From positions 16,436 to 80,435 of the forward strand of contig NZ_BAGN01000422.1 of NCBI RefSeq assembly GCF_000308835.1: DNA of 64,000 nucleotides, in the 5' to 3' direction. The translations under genes and the position numbers were made by a program. The notes under the pieces are model-generated. The model did not search any database. It was given only the letters and a program-made list of their open reading frames with translations, and had not been told where the DNA came from. How positions within the stretch are numbered: the first letter of the stretch is position 1; the number at the start of each line of letters is the position of its first letter. Source of the DNA: Nocardia vinacea NBRC 16497. GTDB taxonomy: Bacteria > Actinomycetota > Actinomycetes > Mycobacteriales > Mycobacteriaceae. This document shows positions 51,613 to 60,760 of this stretch, piece after piece.

Positions 51613-53087
51613 GATGCCTCGATCAGGTAGGCGTCGGAATCGAATCGCATGGTGCGCCTGGCGTATTCGAAGCTCCAGTTCGGATACAGCCCGGCATTGT
51701 GATGGCCGTCGGCGGTCTGATAGTAGCTGCGGCAGCCACCGGTGACCCATACCGTGTCGCGGCTGCGCTGCTCCATCTCCTCGACGAAGTCCCGCTGCAC
51801 CTGCGGTCGCACCTCGATACGACGAAGTCCGTTGTCGCGCATATGCTTTACCGCGTCCACGATATAGCGGATCTGCGCCTCGATCATGAAGATCGCCGAC
51901 TGGTTCCCGGCCGCGCCGAACGGGCCGAGGGTGGTGAAGAAGTTCGGAAATCCGGTGACTGTGGTGCCGAGATAGCTCTGTGGGCGTTCACGATACAGCT
52001 GCGCGAGTGTGCGTCCCCCGGTGTCGTGGATGGCCTCGAATATCCGTGGTGGCACACCGAATCCGGTGCCCCAGATGATCGTGTCGACCTCGTGTTCGGT
52101 GCCGTCCACGGTGACGATCGATCGCGGCCGGACTTCGGCGATCCCGGCGGTCTCCACCTCGACATTGGGCTTGGACAGCGCGGGATAGTAGGCGTCGGAG
52201 AAGATCGCGCGTTTGCAACCGATCATGTAGTCGGGCGTCAGCTTTCGGCGCAGTCGCGGATCGGGAACCTGGCGGCGCAGCTGCAGTCGGCCCAGTGCCT
52301 CGAACGGATGGCGGAACCGCTTGTTCACGAACCCGACCAACCCGAATCCTTCGATGCCGGTGAAGTACGCAGCGCGGATCGTCTTGCCCAGCAATGGCAT
52401 CCGGCGCAGGAGTGTGCGCTCGACGGTGCTGGTCGCCCAGTCCATGCGAGGCACGATCCACGGCGCGGAACGCTGGAAGACCGTGAGCCGTTCCACCACG
52501 GGCTGGATCTCCGGAATGAACTGCACCGCGGACGCGCCGGTGCCGATCACCGCGACCCGCTCACCGGTTAGATCGTGGCCGTGATCCCAGTGCAGGGAAT
52601 GGAACTGAGTGCCGGTGAAATTCGCGATACCGGGCAGGCCGGGGATTTGTGCCTCGCTGAACGGTCCGATCGCCGAAACCAATACATCCGCGGTCAATGG
52701 CCCCTGCCCGGTATGGATGCGCCACCGTCCGGCGGCTTCGTCCCACGCGGCGTCGAGTACCTCTGTGTTGTAGCGAATGTGTTGCGGCACATCGTATTTG
52801 TTCGCCACGTCGCGCAAATAGTCGAGGATCTCCGGCTGGGTGCCGTAGCGACGGGACCAATTCGGGTTCGGGGCGAAGGAATACGAATACAGCATCGAAG
52901 GCACGTCGCACGCACAGCCGGGGTAGGTATTGGCGCTCCAGGTGCCACCGAGGTCGGAGCCGCGTTCGAGGATGACGAAGTCGCGGAAACCGGCCTCGCG
53001 CAGCTTCACCGCCAATCCGATACCCGCGAACCCGGCGCCTATCACAACGATCGGCATGTGATCGGGTCGCGGCGTCGGCTGATCCAT
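51609..53087 (-). CDS. Flavin-containing monooxygenase / Baeyer-Villiger type
   Basis: A 492-residue FAD/NADPH enzyme: MPIVVIGAGFAGIGLAVKLREAG (FAD site), LGGTWSANTYPGCACDVPS, the BVMO-type fingerprint FTGTQFHSLHW (FxGxxxHxxxW), RVAVIGTGASAVQFIPEI (NADPH site) and IIWGTGF. Relatives oxygenate cyclic or linear ketones to esters or lactones. ATG 53087 follows GGAGGAAC; the ATG 30 bases upstream is not needed. It leads the operon with the SDR and TetR genes; tandem operators lie 32-66 bases upstream. Confidence 0.9.
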   Translation of the reverse strand: MDQPTPRPDHMPIVVIGAGFAGIGLAVKLREAGFRDFVILERGSDLGGTWSANTYPGCACDVPSMLYSYSFAPNPNWSRRYGTQPEILDYLRDVANKYDVPQHIRYNTEVLDAAWDEAAGRWRIHTGQGPLTADVLVSAIGPFSEAQIPGLPGIANFTGTQFHSLHWDHGHDLTGERVAVIGTGASAVQFIPEIQPVVERLTVFQRSAPWIVPRMDWATSTVERTLLRRMPLLGKTIRAAYFTGIEGFGLVGFVNKRFRHPFEALGRLQLRRQVPDPRLRRKLTPDYMIGCKRAIFSDAYYPALSKPNVEVETAGIAEVRPRSIVTVDGTEHEVDTIIWGTGFGVPPRIFEAIHDTGGRTLAQLYRERPQSYLGTTVTGFPNFFTTLGPFGAAGNQSAIFMIEAQIRYIVDAVKHMRDNGLRRIEVRPQVQRDFVEEMEQRSRDTVWVTGGCRSYYQTADGHHNAGLYPNWSFEYARRTMRFDSDAYLIEAS

Positions 53088-53118
53088 CTGCGTTCCTCCG
53101 AACGAGTCCACGCACATT

Positions 53119-53153
53119 GGAATCGGTCGATTCCATTGGAATCAGATGATTCC
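53119..53153. promoter_or_regulatory. Two tandem GGAATC-N4-GATTCC operators
   Basis: GGAATCGGTCGATTCC at 53119-53134 and GGAATCAGATGATTCC at 53138-53153, centre spacing 19 bases. Both are perfect in the arms. They lie just upstream of the FMO start, where the TetR product of the same operon would be expected to bind. Confidence 0.7.
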
Positions 53154-53401
53154 TTTCGCGTGGCCAAGTGTCAAGGTCGAGCGGTGTTATCGCGGCTCAA
53201 CGGGTGCGCTCCGGACAGCGGGCCACCTCCATTAGCTGCGGGATCGGTTGGTTCAGTCGAGAATCGACCTGACCGGCACGCATGTGTGGCGATTGCCGCA
53301 CCTTGCGCAACTGCCACGGGAGCGCAACGGTGTGAATATGAGTCTCACCCTCGCTCGCTCGTCGAGTGAACCGACGGACCGACCAATCCTTGGGAGGAAA
53401 T

Positions 53402-54316
53402 ATGGCGAACAGGTGGACGGAGCAAGACATACCAGCTCAGAAGGGCCGACTGGCGGTCGTCACCGGCGCCAATAGTGGACTCGGGTTCGAGGCCGCTCGG
53501 GCACTCGCGGCGCACGGCGCGTCGGTGGTGTTGGCAGTGCGGGATGTGGACAAGGGTAAACATGCCGCGGGCCGTATAGCCGACGCTGTCCCAGGCGCGG
53601 ACACATCCGTCCAACAGCTCGATCTGACCTCGCTGGAATCCGTGCGCAATGCCGCGGAACAGCTCAGGTCCGCATACTCCACGATCGATCTGCTGATCAA
53701 CAACGCCGGGGTGATGTACACGCCGAGGCAGACCACCAGCGACGGCTTCGAGCTGCAGTTCGGCACGAACCATTTGGGACATTTCGCGCTCACCGGCCTG
53801 TTGCTCGACAGAATGCTGGCGGTACCGGGCTCGCGGGTGGTCACGGTCAGCAGCGTCGGCCACCGTATCCGGGCGCGGATCGACTTCGACGATCTTCAGG
53901 GGGAACGGTCCTACAACCGGGTGGCGGCGTACGGCCAGTCCAAGCTGGCGAATCTGATGTTCACCTACGAGTTGCAACGTCGCTTGTCCGGCACCGCCGA
54001 CACGATCGCGGTCGCGGCGCACCCAGGTGCTGCCAATACCGACTTGATGCGCAATATGCCTGCTGCGCTACGGGCGCTGGTGCCGTTTGTCGCCCCCATC
54101 GTTACACAGAGCCCAGCGATGGGTGCCTTGTCGATAGTCCGCGCGGCCACCGACCCGAATGTGCGCGGCGGTCAGTACTACGGGCCGGGTGGATTCTTGG
54201 AGACCCGCGGCTACCCGAAAATCGTCGAATCGAGTCCGCAATCGCATGACACGACGATTCAGCAACGCTTGTGGACGGTATCGGAGCAATTGACCGGAGT
54301 CACGTTCCCTGTCTGA
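53402..54316 (+). CDS. Short-chain dehydrogenase (oxidoreductase of the retinol-dehydrogenase type)
   Basis: A 304-residue SDR: LAVVTGANSGLGFEAARALAAHGASVVLAVRD, LLINNAGVMYTPRQTTSDGFELQFGTNHLGHFALT, VVTVSSVGHR and AYGQSKLANLMF with catalytic Tyr and Lys. This is the subgroup of long-tail NADP SDRs often called oxidoreductases in mycolata. ATG 53402 follows TGGGAGGAAAT; the earlier GTG-type start at 53366 lacks a site. It is divergent from the FMO operon and may share its control region; otherwise it stands alone. Confidence 0.87.
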   Translation: MANRWTEQDIPAQKGRLAVVTGANSGLGFEAARALAAHGASVVLAVRDVDKGKHAAGRIADAVPGADTSVQQLDLTSLESVRNAAEQLRSAYSTIDLLINNAGVMYTPRQTTSDGFELQFGTNHLGHFALTGLLLDRMLAVPGSRVVTVSSVGHRIRARIDFDDLQGERSYNRVAAYGQSKLANLMFTYELQRRLSGTADTIAVAAHPGAANTDLMRNMPAALRALVPFVAPIVTQSPAMGALSIVRAATDPNVRGGQYYGPGGFLETRGYPKIVESSPQSHDTTIQQRLWTVSEQLTGVTFPV

Positions 54317-54529
54317 CCGGAGCGGTCCGCCGCCGCCCTGGCCGGAGTAGCTGTAAACAACCTGCCAGCCCCGCCATGCGGGGCGGCAGGGTACGGCGTT
54401 GTCCGTGGTGCGTCGATCGATATCGGTCGAACGGAACGTCGGGCCCTGCCGTCGGCGGTGAGCCCACACTCGATTGCCAGGTCCTGGCAGGTGACGCTCC
54501 ATTCGCCGAATCGCGGATAGCCTGTGGGC

Positions 54530-55999
54530 ATGCGCAAGCAGTCACCGAAGCTCTCGGGTCACGTGGACGCGTGGCTGGTGGCGCGCAGTGCGCGGGTGCG
54601 GCCGACCCCCGCCGATCGGTTCCTGCGGGCATTGAGCATGAGCGCCGACCACAGTCGCCTGTGGCTGGTCGTGGCTGCGCTGATGTCGATGGGCGGCCGA
54701 GCACCGCGACGGGCGGCTGTGCGCGGGCTCCTCTCGGTCGCGCTGGCCAGTTCGGTGGCAAACGGCATTGCGAAGCCGCTGTTTCCGCGCCGTCGACCGC
54801 CGGACGAGTCGGTGCCCTTCGTGCGACGGCTGGTGACACCGCCGGTATCCTCATCGTTCCCCTCCGGCCACTCCGCCTCCGCGGCGGCCTTCGCAACCGG
54901 CGTCGCCCTCGAATCTCCGGCCGCCGCGGTCGTTGTCGCGCCGATAGCCGCGGCCGTCGGTTACTCACGCGTGCACATCGGCGTGCATTGGCCCTCCGAT
55001 GTGATCGCGGGCGCGGCATTGGGCAGTGCGATCGCCCTCGGTACCCGACGCTGGTGGGCGCAGCGTGACGATGAGCCTGCCGAATTGGGTCCGCATGAAC
55101 GAATAACCGCTATGCACAACGGATTCGGGCTGCTGCTCGTAGTCAATACGGATTCGGGCGGCGGCGCCGGCTCGGAGCAAGTGCAGTTACTACACGAAAA
55201 CCTGCCCGCCGCTGAGGTTTTGGCGGTGACCGAAGACCTCACCGCCCAGCTCGACGAACGCGCCCGCCGCCACGATATCGCCGCACTCGGCGTATTCGGC
55301 GGCGACGGAACAGTTTCGGCCGTCGCGGCCGCGGCGGTCGAACATCGGCTTCCGCTGGCGGTATTCGCCGGTGGCACCCTCAACCATTTCGCCCGCGATA
55401 CCGGAGTGGATCACCCCGAGCACACCCTGGCCGCACTGGAATCCGGCGACGCGGTCCGAACCGATACCGCCGAGGTGCGATCCGACGGACTCGCGCCGCG
55501 CACTTTCGTCAATACCGCGAGCCTCGGTGGCTATCCCGACTTCGTCCGTTTCCGCGAACACTGGGAGCCGCGCCTGGGCAAATGGCCCGCCGCGGGCATC
55601 GCCATGGTGCGCGTACTGTTTCGGGCCCAGCCGCTACCGACGACCATCGACGGTACCCGGACCGCGATCTGGATGCTGTTCGTCGGCAACGGCCACTACC
55701 GCCCCGCCCACCAGATCCCGATGTCGCGTCCCGCACTGCACCACGGGACCCTCGATATTCGATATCTGCGCGCGGACCTGCCGTTTTCCCGAACCCGCCT
55801 GATCTGGGCCACCCTCACCGGCACCCTCGACCGCTCCGCGACCTACGTCATCCGCCGCGTCGACGGGCTGACCGTGCGCGTCGACGGTGGCCCGGTCGCC
55901 CTGGCCACCGACGGCGAGGTCGATCACCGCGGCAACGACTTCACCTTCACGAGCCGCCCCGCGGCGCTTACACTGTTCCGCCGGCCGGAGCCGAGTTGA
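54530..55999 (+). CDS. PAP2 phosphatase fused to a diacylglycerol-kinase-type domain
   Basis: A 489-residue bifunctional protein. The N-terminal half (about 1-185) is a membrane PAP2 domain: KPLFPRRRPP (KX6RP-like), SFPSGHSASAAAFA (PSGH) and SRVHIGVHWPSDVIAGAALG (SRX5HX3D). The C-terminal half (about 200-489) is a DAGK catalytic fold: LLLVVNTDSGGGAG, ALGVFGGDGTVSAVA, FAGGTLNHFARD and ATDGEVDHRG. It could dephosphorylate and rephosphorylate membrane lipids. Such fusions are known in mycolata. The sense of its physical link to the pathway kinase at 32562 is only family kinship. Start: ATG 54530 or GTG 54524. Confidence 0.87.
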   Translation: MRKQSPKLSGHVDAWLVARSARVRPTPADRFLRALSMSADHSRLWLVVAALMSMGGRAPRRAAVRGLLSVALASSVANGIAKPLFPRRRPPDESVPFVRRLVTPPVSSSFPSGHSASAAAFATGVALESPAAAVVVAPIAAAVGYSRVHIGVHWPSDVIAGAALGSAIALGTRRWWAQRDDEPAELGPHERITAMHNGFGLLLVVNTDSGGGAGSEQVQLLHENLPAAEVLAVTEDLTAQLDERARRHDIAALGVFGGDGTVSAVAAAAVEHRLPLAVFAGGTLNHFARDTGVDHPEHTLAALESGDAVRTDTAEVRSDGLAPRTFVNTASLGGYPDFVRFREHWEPRLGKWPAAGIAMVRVLFRAQPLPTTIDGTRTAIWMLFVGNGHYRPAHQIPMSRPALHHGTLDIRYLRADLPFSRTRLIWATLTGTLDRSATYVIRRVDGLTVRVDGGPVALATDGEVDHRGNDFTFTSRPAALTLFRRPEPS

Positions 56000-56008
56000 T
56001 TCGGCGCG

Positions 56009-57469
56009 TCAGTCCGCCACCGCCCGGACCGTCCGCATCGAACTGTCGGCGGCATCCGGCACCACCATTCCGGCGCGAACCCCGGTGGCCAGGTAGTCGA
56101 TCACCGCCTCGTTCAGCCGCTCCCCGGGCACCGCGACCGGTATGCCGGGCGGATACGGTGTGAGTTGCTCGGCGACGATCCGCCCGGCAGCGGACTTCAT
56201 CTCGACCGTATCGATGGCCCCGAAGAACGCGTCGCGGGGCAGCATCGTGGTTTCGAGTTCGAGGTCTTGCGGATCGGGAAGTCGAATCGGTTCCGGCGCA
56301 GGAATTTCCGGGGCCGCCGCGCTCAGCGAGAGCAGTACATCGAGCAGCCGCCTGGTGGTGGCCTCGTCATCGGCCATCGACAGTGTCGCCATGATCCGGC
56401 GGTGATCGCTGAGTCCGACGTCGATGCGCGCGTTCTCCCGCAGCCAGTCGGCGCACTGATAGCCGGACAGCCCGAGCTCGCCGACATCGATGAGAACCTG
56501 CATCCGGTCCAGGTCGTGCGAGGCCTCGGCGCCGAGCAACTCGTCCTCCAGTACGTGCAATCCCGGAATGTCCTCGATATCGGCGCGAAGTTGTCCGGCC
56601 AATTTCAATGCGGCGCCGAGCAATTCGCTACCGTGCTCGACCATCTGGCGTCGCCACCCGTCCAATGCCGCGTACACCATGACATTCGGGCTGGTGGTCA
56701 TCAACAGATCGGCGCATGCCGATAGACGTTCGCGTTCGACCAGGTCGCCCTGGAGATGGAAGACCGAACCCTGCTCGAATCCACTGCCCATCTTGTGCAC
56801 GCTGACCACACAGACATCCGCACCCGCATCCATTGCCCACGTGGGTAATTCGTTGTGGAACGGCAGATGCGCGCCCCACGCCTCATCCACGATGAGCGGC
56901 TTACCGCGCTCATGGCACACCTCGGCGATACCCTGGATATCGGCGCATGTTCCGTACGGACTCGGGCTGACGATCAAGGCCCCCGCCGCATCCGGATGGC
57001 GCTCCCAGGTTTCGCGTACCTGCTCGGGAGACGGCGGATGGGACAGGTGCCGCTCGGCATCCCAGCGCGGCGTGATCCAGCGCGGCTGCACACCGGAGAA
57101 GATCAAACCGGCGACAATCGACTTGTGGCTGTCGCGCGCCACCAGCAGCCCCGGTGACCCGCCCGCGACCGCCATCATCGCCGCCTTGACCGACAGTGAA
57201 CTACCGCACGTCGAGAAGAACGTATAGTCGGCGCCGACCGCATCGGCCATCAACTCCTCGGCACGTGCCAGATAGCCACCGGTTGCCTTGCGGTCGTCGA
57301 GTCCACTGTTGCCGAGGACATCCGAACCGAATGTCTCGGCGCCGAGGATGCGCCGCACGCGTTCGTCCGCGCCGCGGCCCTGTCGGTGGCCGGGCGGGGT
57401 GAAACCGTATCGGTCCAGTTCACGGTATTCGACAAGGGCATCGAGTAGAGGTGCTTCGGCATGGTCCAT
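56009..57469 (-). CDS. Orn/Lys/Arg-type PLP decarboxylase
   Basis: A 486-residue fold-type I decarboxylase: YGFTPPGHRQGRGADERV, FFSTCGSSLSVKAAMMAVAG, VDEAWGAHLPFH (Asp near PLP ring), SVHKMGSGFEQGSVFHLQGD with the PLP lysine in HK, and a C-terminal domain with ELTPYPPGIPVAVPGE. This is the short class like Gram-positive SpeA/CadA, acting on basic amino acids to polyamines; substrate cannot be fixed from motifs. It converges with the PAP2-kinase gene nine bases away. Confidence 0.88.
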   Translation of the reverse strand: MDHAEAPLLDALVEYRELDRYGFTPPGHRQGRGADERVRRILGAETFGSDVLGNSGLDDRKATGGYLARAEELMADAVGADYTFFSTCGSSLSVKAAMMAVAGGSPGLLVARDSHKSIVAGLIFSGVQPRWITPRWDAERHLSHPPSPEQVRETWERHPDAAGALIVSPSPYGTCADIQGIAEVCHERGKPLIVDEAWGAHLPFHNELPTWAMDAGADVCVVSVHKMGSGFEQGSVFHLQGDLVERERLSACADLLMTTSPNVMVYAALDGWRRQMVEHGSELLGAALKLAGQLRADIEDIPGLHVLEDELLGAEASHDLDRMQVLIDVGELGLSGYQCADWLRENARIDVGLSDHRRIMATLSMADDEATTRRLLDVLLSLSAAAPEIPAPEPIRLPDPQDLELETTMLPRDAFFGAIDTVEMKSAAGRIVAEQLTPYPPGIPVAVPGERLNEAVIDYLATGVRAGMVVPDAADSSMRTVRAVAD

Positions 57470-57588
57470 ATTGCCGGCCTACCCAGGGGTGCGGGTAGGA
57501 ATCGGCTCGGTGGCGAGTTTGCCCGTGGCGCGCTGGTCGGCCTTCGGGGGAAGATGTGTAGTACCACGCCGCAGAAATGAGGTGCACG

Positions 57589-58143
57589 ATGGGAAAGCTG
57601 GATCAGAACGTGATCGATCTGCTGACCGCCCAGCACGAGCAGATCCGGCGCCTGCTCGAGAAGTTGAAATCGGGCCAGGACGATAAGCGGGAACTGTTCA
57701 CCGAGCTGGTGCGCCTACTCGCGGTACACGAAACCGCGGAGGAGGAGGTCGTGCATGCGGTGGCGCGGCGCGCGGCTTTCGGCGCCGACGACATCATCGG
57801 CCCCAGATTGGCCGAGGAAAACGCGGTGAAGCACGCACTGGCCGAACTGTACGACATGGGCGTCGACCATCCCGATTTCGATGCGAAGCTCGCCGTATTC
57901 GCCGATAAGGTCTCCGAACATGCCGCACACGAGGAGACCGAGGAATTCCCCTTCCTGCTCAAACAGTTCTCGGTCAACCAACTCGAACGCTGGGCCGGCA
58001 TGGTGCGCGCCGCCGAGAGACTCGCCCCGACCCGGCCGCACCCCCATGCGGGCGAGACCGGCCTGGCGAACCTCGTGATGAGCCCGCCACTGGCCGTATT
58101 CGACCGAGCACGGGACGTCCTGCGCGACATGCGCTCGCACTGA
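57589..58143 (+). CDS. Hemerythrin HHE-domain protein
   Basis: A 184-residue four-helix protein with the di-iron ligand pattern: LTAQHEQIRRLLEK (HxxxE-like), VHETAEEEVVHAV (HxxxE), ENAVKHALAELYDM, and AHEETEEFPFLLKQF. It may bind O2 or sense iron or redox state in the cytoplasm. ATG 57589 follows GAGGTG; the earlier start at 57577 is not needed. It stops 54 bases before the XRE regulator, whose promoter fills the gap. Confidence 0.86.
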   Translation: MGKLDQNVIDLLTAQHEQIRRLLEKLKSGQDDKRELFTELVRLLAVHETAEEEVVHAVARRAAFGADDIIGPRLAEENAVKHALAELYDMGVDHPDFDAKLAVFADKVSEHAAHEETEEFPFLLKQFSVNQLERWAGMVRAAERLAPTRPHPHAGETGLANLVMSPPLAVFDRARDVLRDMRSH

Positions 58144-58149
58144 AACTAT

Positions 58150-58168
58150 TACTGGCAGCACCTGGATA
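58150..58168. promoter_or_regulatory. Shared 19-bp site, XRE copy
   Basis: TACTGGCAGCACCTGGATA ends 29 bases before the XRE start and matches the MFS-promoter site at 45798-45816 at 18 of 19 positions. It runs into the palindrome at 58164-58183, so this region is probably an autoregulatory site. Confidence 0.55.
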
Positions 58169-58183
58169 CCGCTAGCGGGATCC
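58164..58183. promoter_or_regulatory. Palindrome GGATACCGCTAGCGGGATCC
   Basis: Symmetric at 18 of 20 positions around CCGCTAGCGG, 14 bases before the XRE start. A likely operator. Confidence 0.45.
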
Positions 58184-58197
58184 GGGATGATCGCGTT

Positions 58198-59154
58198 ATG
58201 ACGGCAGCATCGCGCAGCGAATCGATCAGGGGTGATGGTCGGGCGACAGATGGGCCCGATGTTGTGGACGTCCGCGCGGTACGCAAGGCGCGCCGCGCCG
58301 AATTGGGCGCCTTCCTGAAATCACGCCGCGCGCGGATCACCCCCTCCGACGTCGGCCTGCCACCCGGCCCACGCCGCCGGACCCCTGGTCTACGCCGCGA
58401 AGAGGTCGCGCAACTCGCCGGAATCGGCATCACCTGGTACACGTGGCTGGAACAGGGCAGAAATATCAATGTCAGTGTGCAGGTGTTGAATTCGGTTGCA
58501 CGGACGTTGTCGTTGGATGCTGCGGAGAAGGCGCATTTGTATCGGTTGGCGGATGTGCCGACGGTGCCGAGCGCGCATGCGGGAACGGCTCTGCCGGAGG
58601 AGCTTCAGGTGATTCTGGATCATCTGGAGCCGTTGCCGGGTGTGGTGTTGAGTCCGCGTTATGACGTGCTTGCGCATAATAAGTCGTATGAGGCGCTGTG
58701 CCCGGGTTTTGTGAAGGGTGAGCGTAATGTGGCTCGTCGGGTGTTTCTGACTCCGGAGTGCTGCAACACCTATCACCATAATTGGGATGACTTGCGGCGC
58801 ATGGTCGGTTACCTGCGTGGTTCGTATGTGAAGAATCTGGGTGATCCGGGGTGGGAGGGTTTCATCTCTGAGTTGTGTGCGGAGAGTGAGACTTTCGCTG
58901 CTTTGTGGGCTCGTAATGATGTGGCGGTTCCGGCGAGTCGGACGAAGCAGATCCGGAATTTGGCGGTGGGGGAGTTGGAGATGTTCTTGACGAGTATGAG
59001 TTTGCCTGCGTTGCCGCATGCGTGGATGCAGATCTATACCCCGGTCGATGAGGTGGCGTGGGTGAAGTTGCGTGAGTTGTTGGCGATGAGTGAGGAAGAG
59101 CGTCAACGGCCTTGGATCGAGCATCGCGAGCAGTATCATGCTGCTGCGGGTTAG
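58198..59154 (+). CDS. XRE-family regulator of the MmyB-like type
   Basis: A 318-residue regulator. The HTH is LGAFLKSRRARITPSDVGLPPGPRRRTPGLRREEVAQLAGIGITWYTWLEQGRNINVSVQVLNSVARTL (residues about 33-100), with the conserved RR-PGLRREEVA element. The C-terminal MmyB-like ligand domain follows (SPRYDVLAHNKSYEAL, WARNDVAVPASRTKQIRN). The first 22 residues (MTAASRSESIRGDGRATDGPDV) match those of the LLM monooxygenase at 43091. Codon use changes from C-ending to GT-rich third positions near 58440-58470, as though two halves had different origins. Confidence 0.87.
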   Translation: MTAASRSESIRGDGRATDGPDVVDVRAVRKARRAELGAFLKSRRARITPSDVGLPPGPRRRTPGLRREEVAQLAGIGITWYTWLEQGRNINVSVQVLNSVARTLSLDAAEKAHLYRLADVPTVPSAHAGTALPEELQVILDHLEPLPGVVLSPRYDVLAHNKSYEALCPGFVKGERNVARRVFLTPECCNTYHHNWDDLRRMVGYLRGSYVKNLGDPGWEGFISELCAESETFAALWARNDVAVPASRTKQIRNLAVGELEMFLTSMSLPALPHAWMQIYTPVDEVAWVKLRELLAMSEEERQRPWIEHREQYHAAAG

Positions 59155-59252
59155 TGGGAGGCTCGTTGGGTGAGCTGCGGTGGACCTGATCGTGTCGAGG
59201 TGATGGGGCATGGATGATCGTCGTTATGCCGGAGGGGGCACAGTCGACCCGC

Positions 59253-59603
59253 TCATTGGTCTGATGCGTAGCCTCCGTGCCACCAGCGGCGCAGTATGGC
59301 GAGCTGTCGTTCCGTAAGGGGGCCGGCCAGTTGTTCTTGGATCTTGTCGAGGTAGGCCAGTTCTTCGGCGGTCCACTCGTGGCTGTCCTCGGCGTTGTCG
59401 GTCAACGGTTGCTCGCTGCTGACGTACCCGCTTGTTGCCGATAGCGGTGGCGACTGTCCAACTGGCGCATTGCGTTTCGGCTTCGGCGCAGTGGTGGGGA
59501 GAATGGGACTGGGGTTACTGTGAGCATGCGGTTGCCTGACTTTGCAACCCGTGTGCTGATTCTCCCTAAGCCCATGAAACCTTATTTCTGGTGGTGGCGC
59601 CAC
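59253..59603 (-). pseudogene. Fragment of an unrecognised small gene cut by the IS3 element
   Basis: The reverse frame ends with a natural-looking C-terminus (EWTAEELAYLDKIQEQLAGPLTERQLAILRRWWHGG) and extends back to the left edge of the IS3 element near 59604 without an in-frame ATG. The helical, charged tail looks like real protein, while the region nearer the IS is low in coding signal. I read this as the 3' remnant of a gene broken by insertion, but it may also be a short intact hypothetical with a GTG or TTG start. Confidence 0.35.
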
Positions 59604-60760
59604 TGACCTGACCCCATGATTTCGGTCCGGGGAGTGTGAGAGCCCTTGCGGCCCACGTAGTGGGCAGGAAGGCTCGAAGATCATGGCGACACGCAAGAGG
59701 CACACTCCGGAGCAGGTCGTGCGCAAGCTGAGCGAGGCCGATCGGCTGTTGGGCGAGGGCAAAGAGGTCGCCGACGTGTGCCGGGCCCTGCAGATCACCG
59801 AGGCCACCTACTACCGCTGGCGCAATCAGTTCGGCGGTCTGAAGGCCGACGACGCCAAGCGGTTGAAGGACCTCGAACGCGAAAACTCCACTCTGAAAAG
59901 GCTTCTCGCCGAGGCCGAACTGGAGAAGGCGGCGTTCAAGGAGATCGCCAAGGGAAACTTCTAGACCCGGAACGCCCGCGGACGGCTGTGGCGCACCTGA
60001 TGCGGGTGCTGGGCCTCAGCGAACGGTTCGCCTGCCATGTCACCGGGCAACACCGAAGTACCCAGCGCCGCCCATCGGCCACACAGACCGCCACGGATCC
60101 TGATGCGGCGCTGCGTGATTGATTACGCGACTGGGCCAAAGCGCATCCACGGCAGGGTTTCCGCCGCGCCTACCACGACGCCCGTGGCGAGGGCTGGACG
60201 GTCAACCACAAGAAGATCCAACGCCTCTGGCGCGACGAGGGACTACGAGTGCCGCAGCGACGCCGCCGAAAACGGGTGGGCACCTCCACCACCGCGACAG
60301 CGGAGGCGAACGCGCCGAATCGGGTGTGGGCAGTGGATTTTCGATTCGATGCCACCGACGACGGCCGCCCGGTCAAGATCGTCTCGATCGTCGATGAACA
60401 CACCCGCGAATGCCTGGGCGGCCTGGTCGAGCGGTCGATCACCGCCGATCGGCTCATCGACGAGCTCGACCGGATCGCCGTCGACCGCGGCTACCCGGCC
60501 GCGCTGCGCTGCGACAACGGACCCGAACTGGCCTGCCAAGCGATGGCCGACTGGGCCGGTGAACGGGTCGGGCTGGCGTACACCCCACCCGGCCAGCCCT
60601 GGCGCAACGGCTACATCGAATCGTTCAACGGCCGCCTGCGCGATGAATGCCTCAACATCAACAGCTTCTGGTCCCTCACCCAGGCCAGGGTCGTGATCAG
60701 CGACTGGAAAGACGAATACAACCACCACCGAAGACATTCCGCACTCCGTAACCCGCACCT
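59604..60760 (+). mobile_element. IS3-family insertion sequence, truncated at its right side
   Basis: It opens with TGACCTGACCCCATGATT, a plausible left terminal end, followed by the two overlapping transposase frames orfA and orfB. The right end is missing: orfB loses its family C-terminus near 60750, where group II intron sequence begins. The element cannot move by itself because orfB has an in-frame stop. Confidence 0.7.
59683..59964 (+). CDS. IS3-family transposase OrfA
   Basis: A 93-residue DNA-binding subunit: MATRKRHTPEQVVRKLSEADRLLGEGKEVADVCRALQITEATYYRWRNQFGG (HTH) and a leucine-zipper tail LKDLERENSTLKRLLAEAELEKAAFKEIAKGNF. OrfB lies in the -1 frame, and an AAAAG run near 59895 is a plausible slippery site for the OrfAB fusion that these elements make. 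OrfA itself is intact. Confidence 0.9.
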   Translation: MATRKRHTPEQVVRKLSEADRLLGEGKEVADVCRALQITEATYYRWRNQFGGLKADDAKRLKDLERENSTLKRLLAEAELEKAAFKEIAKGNF

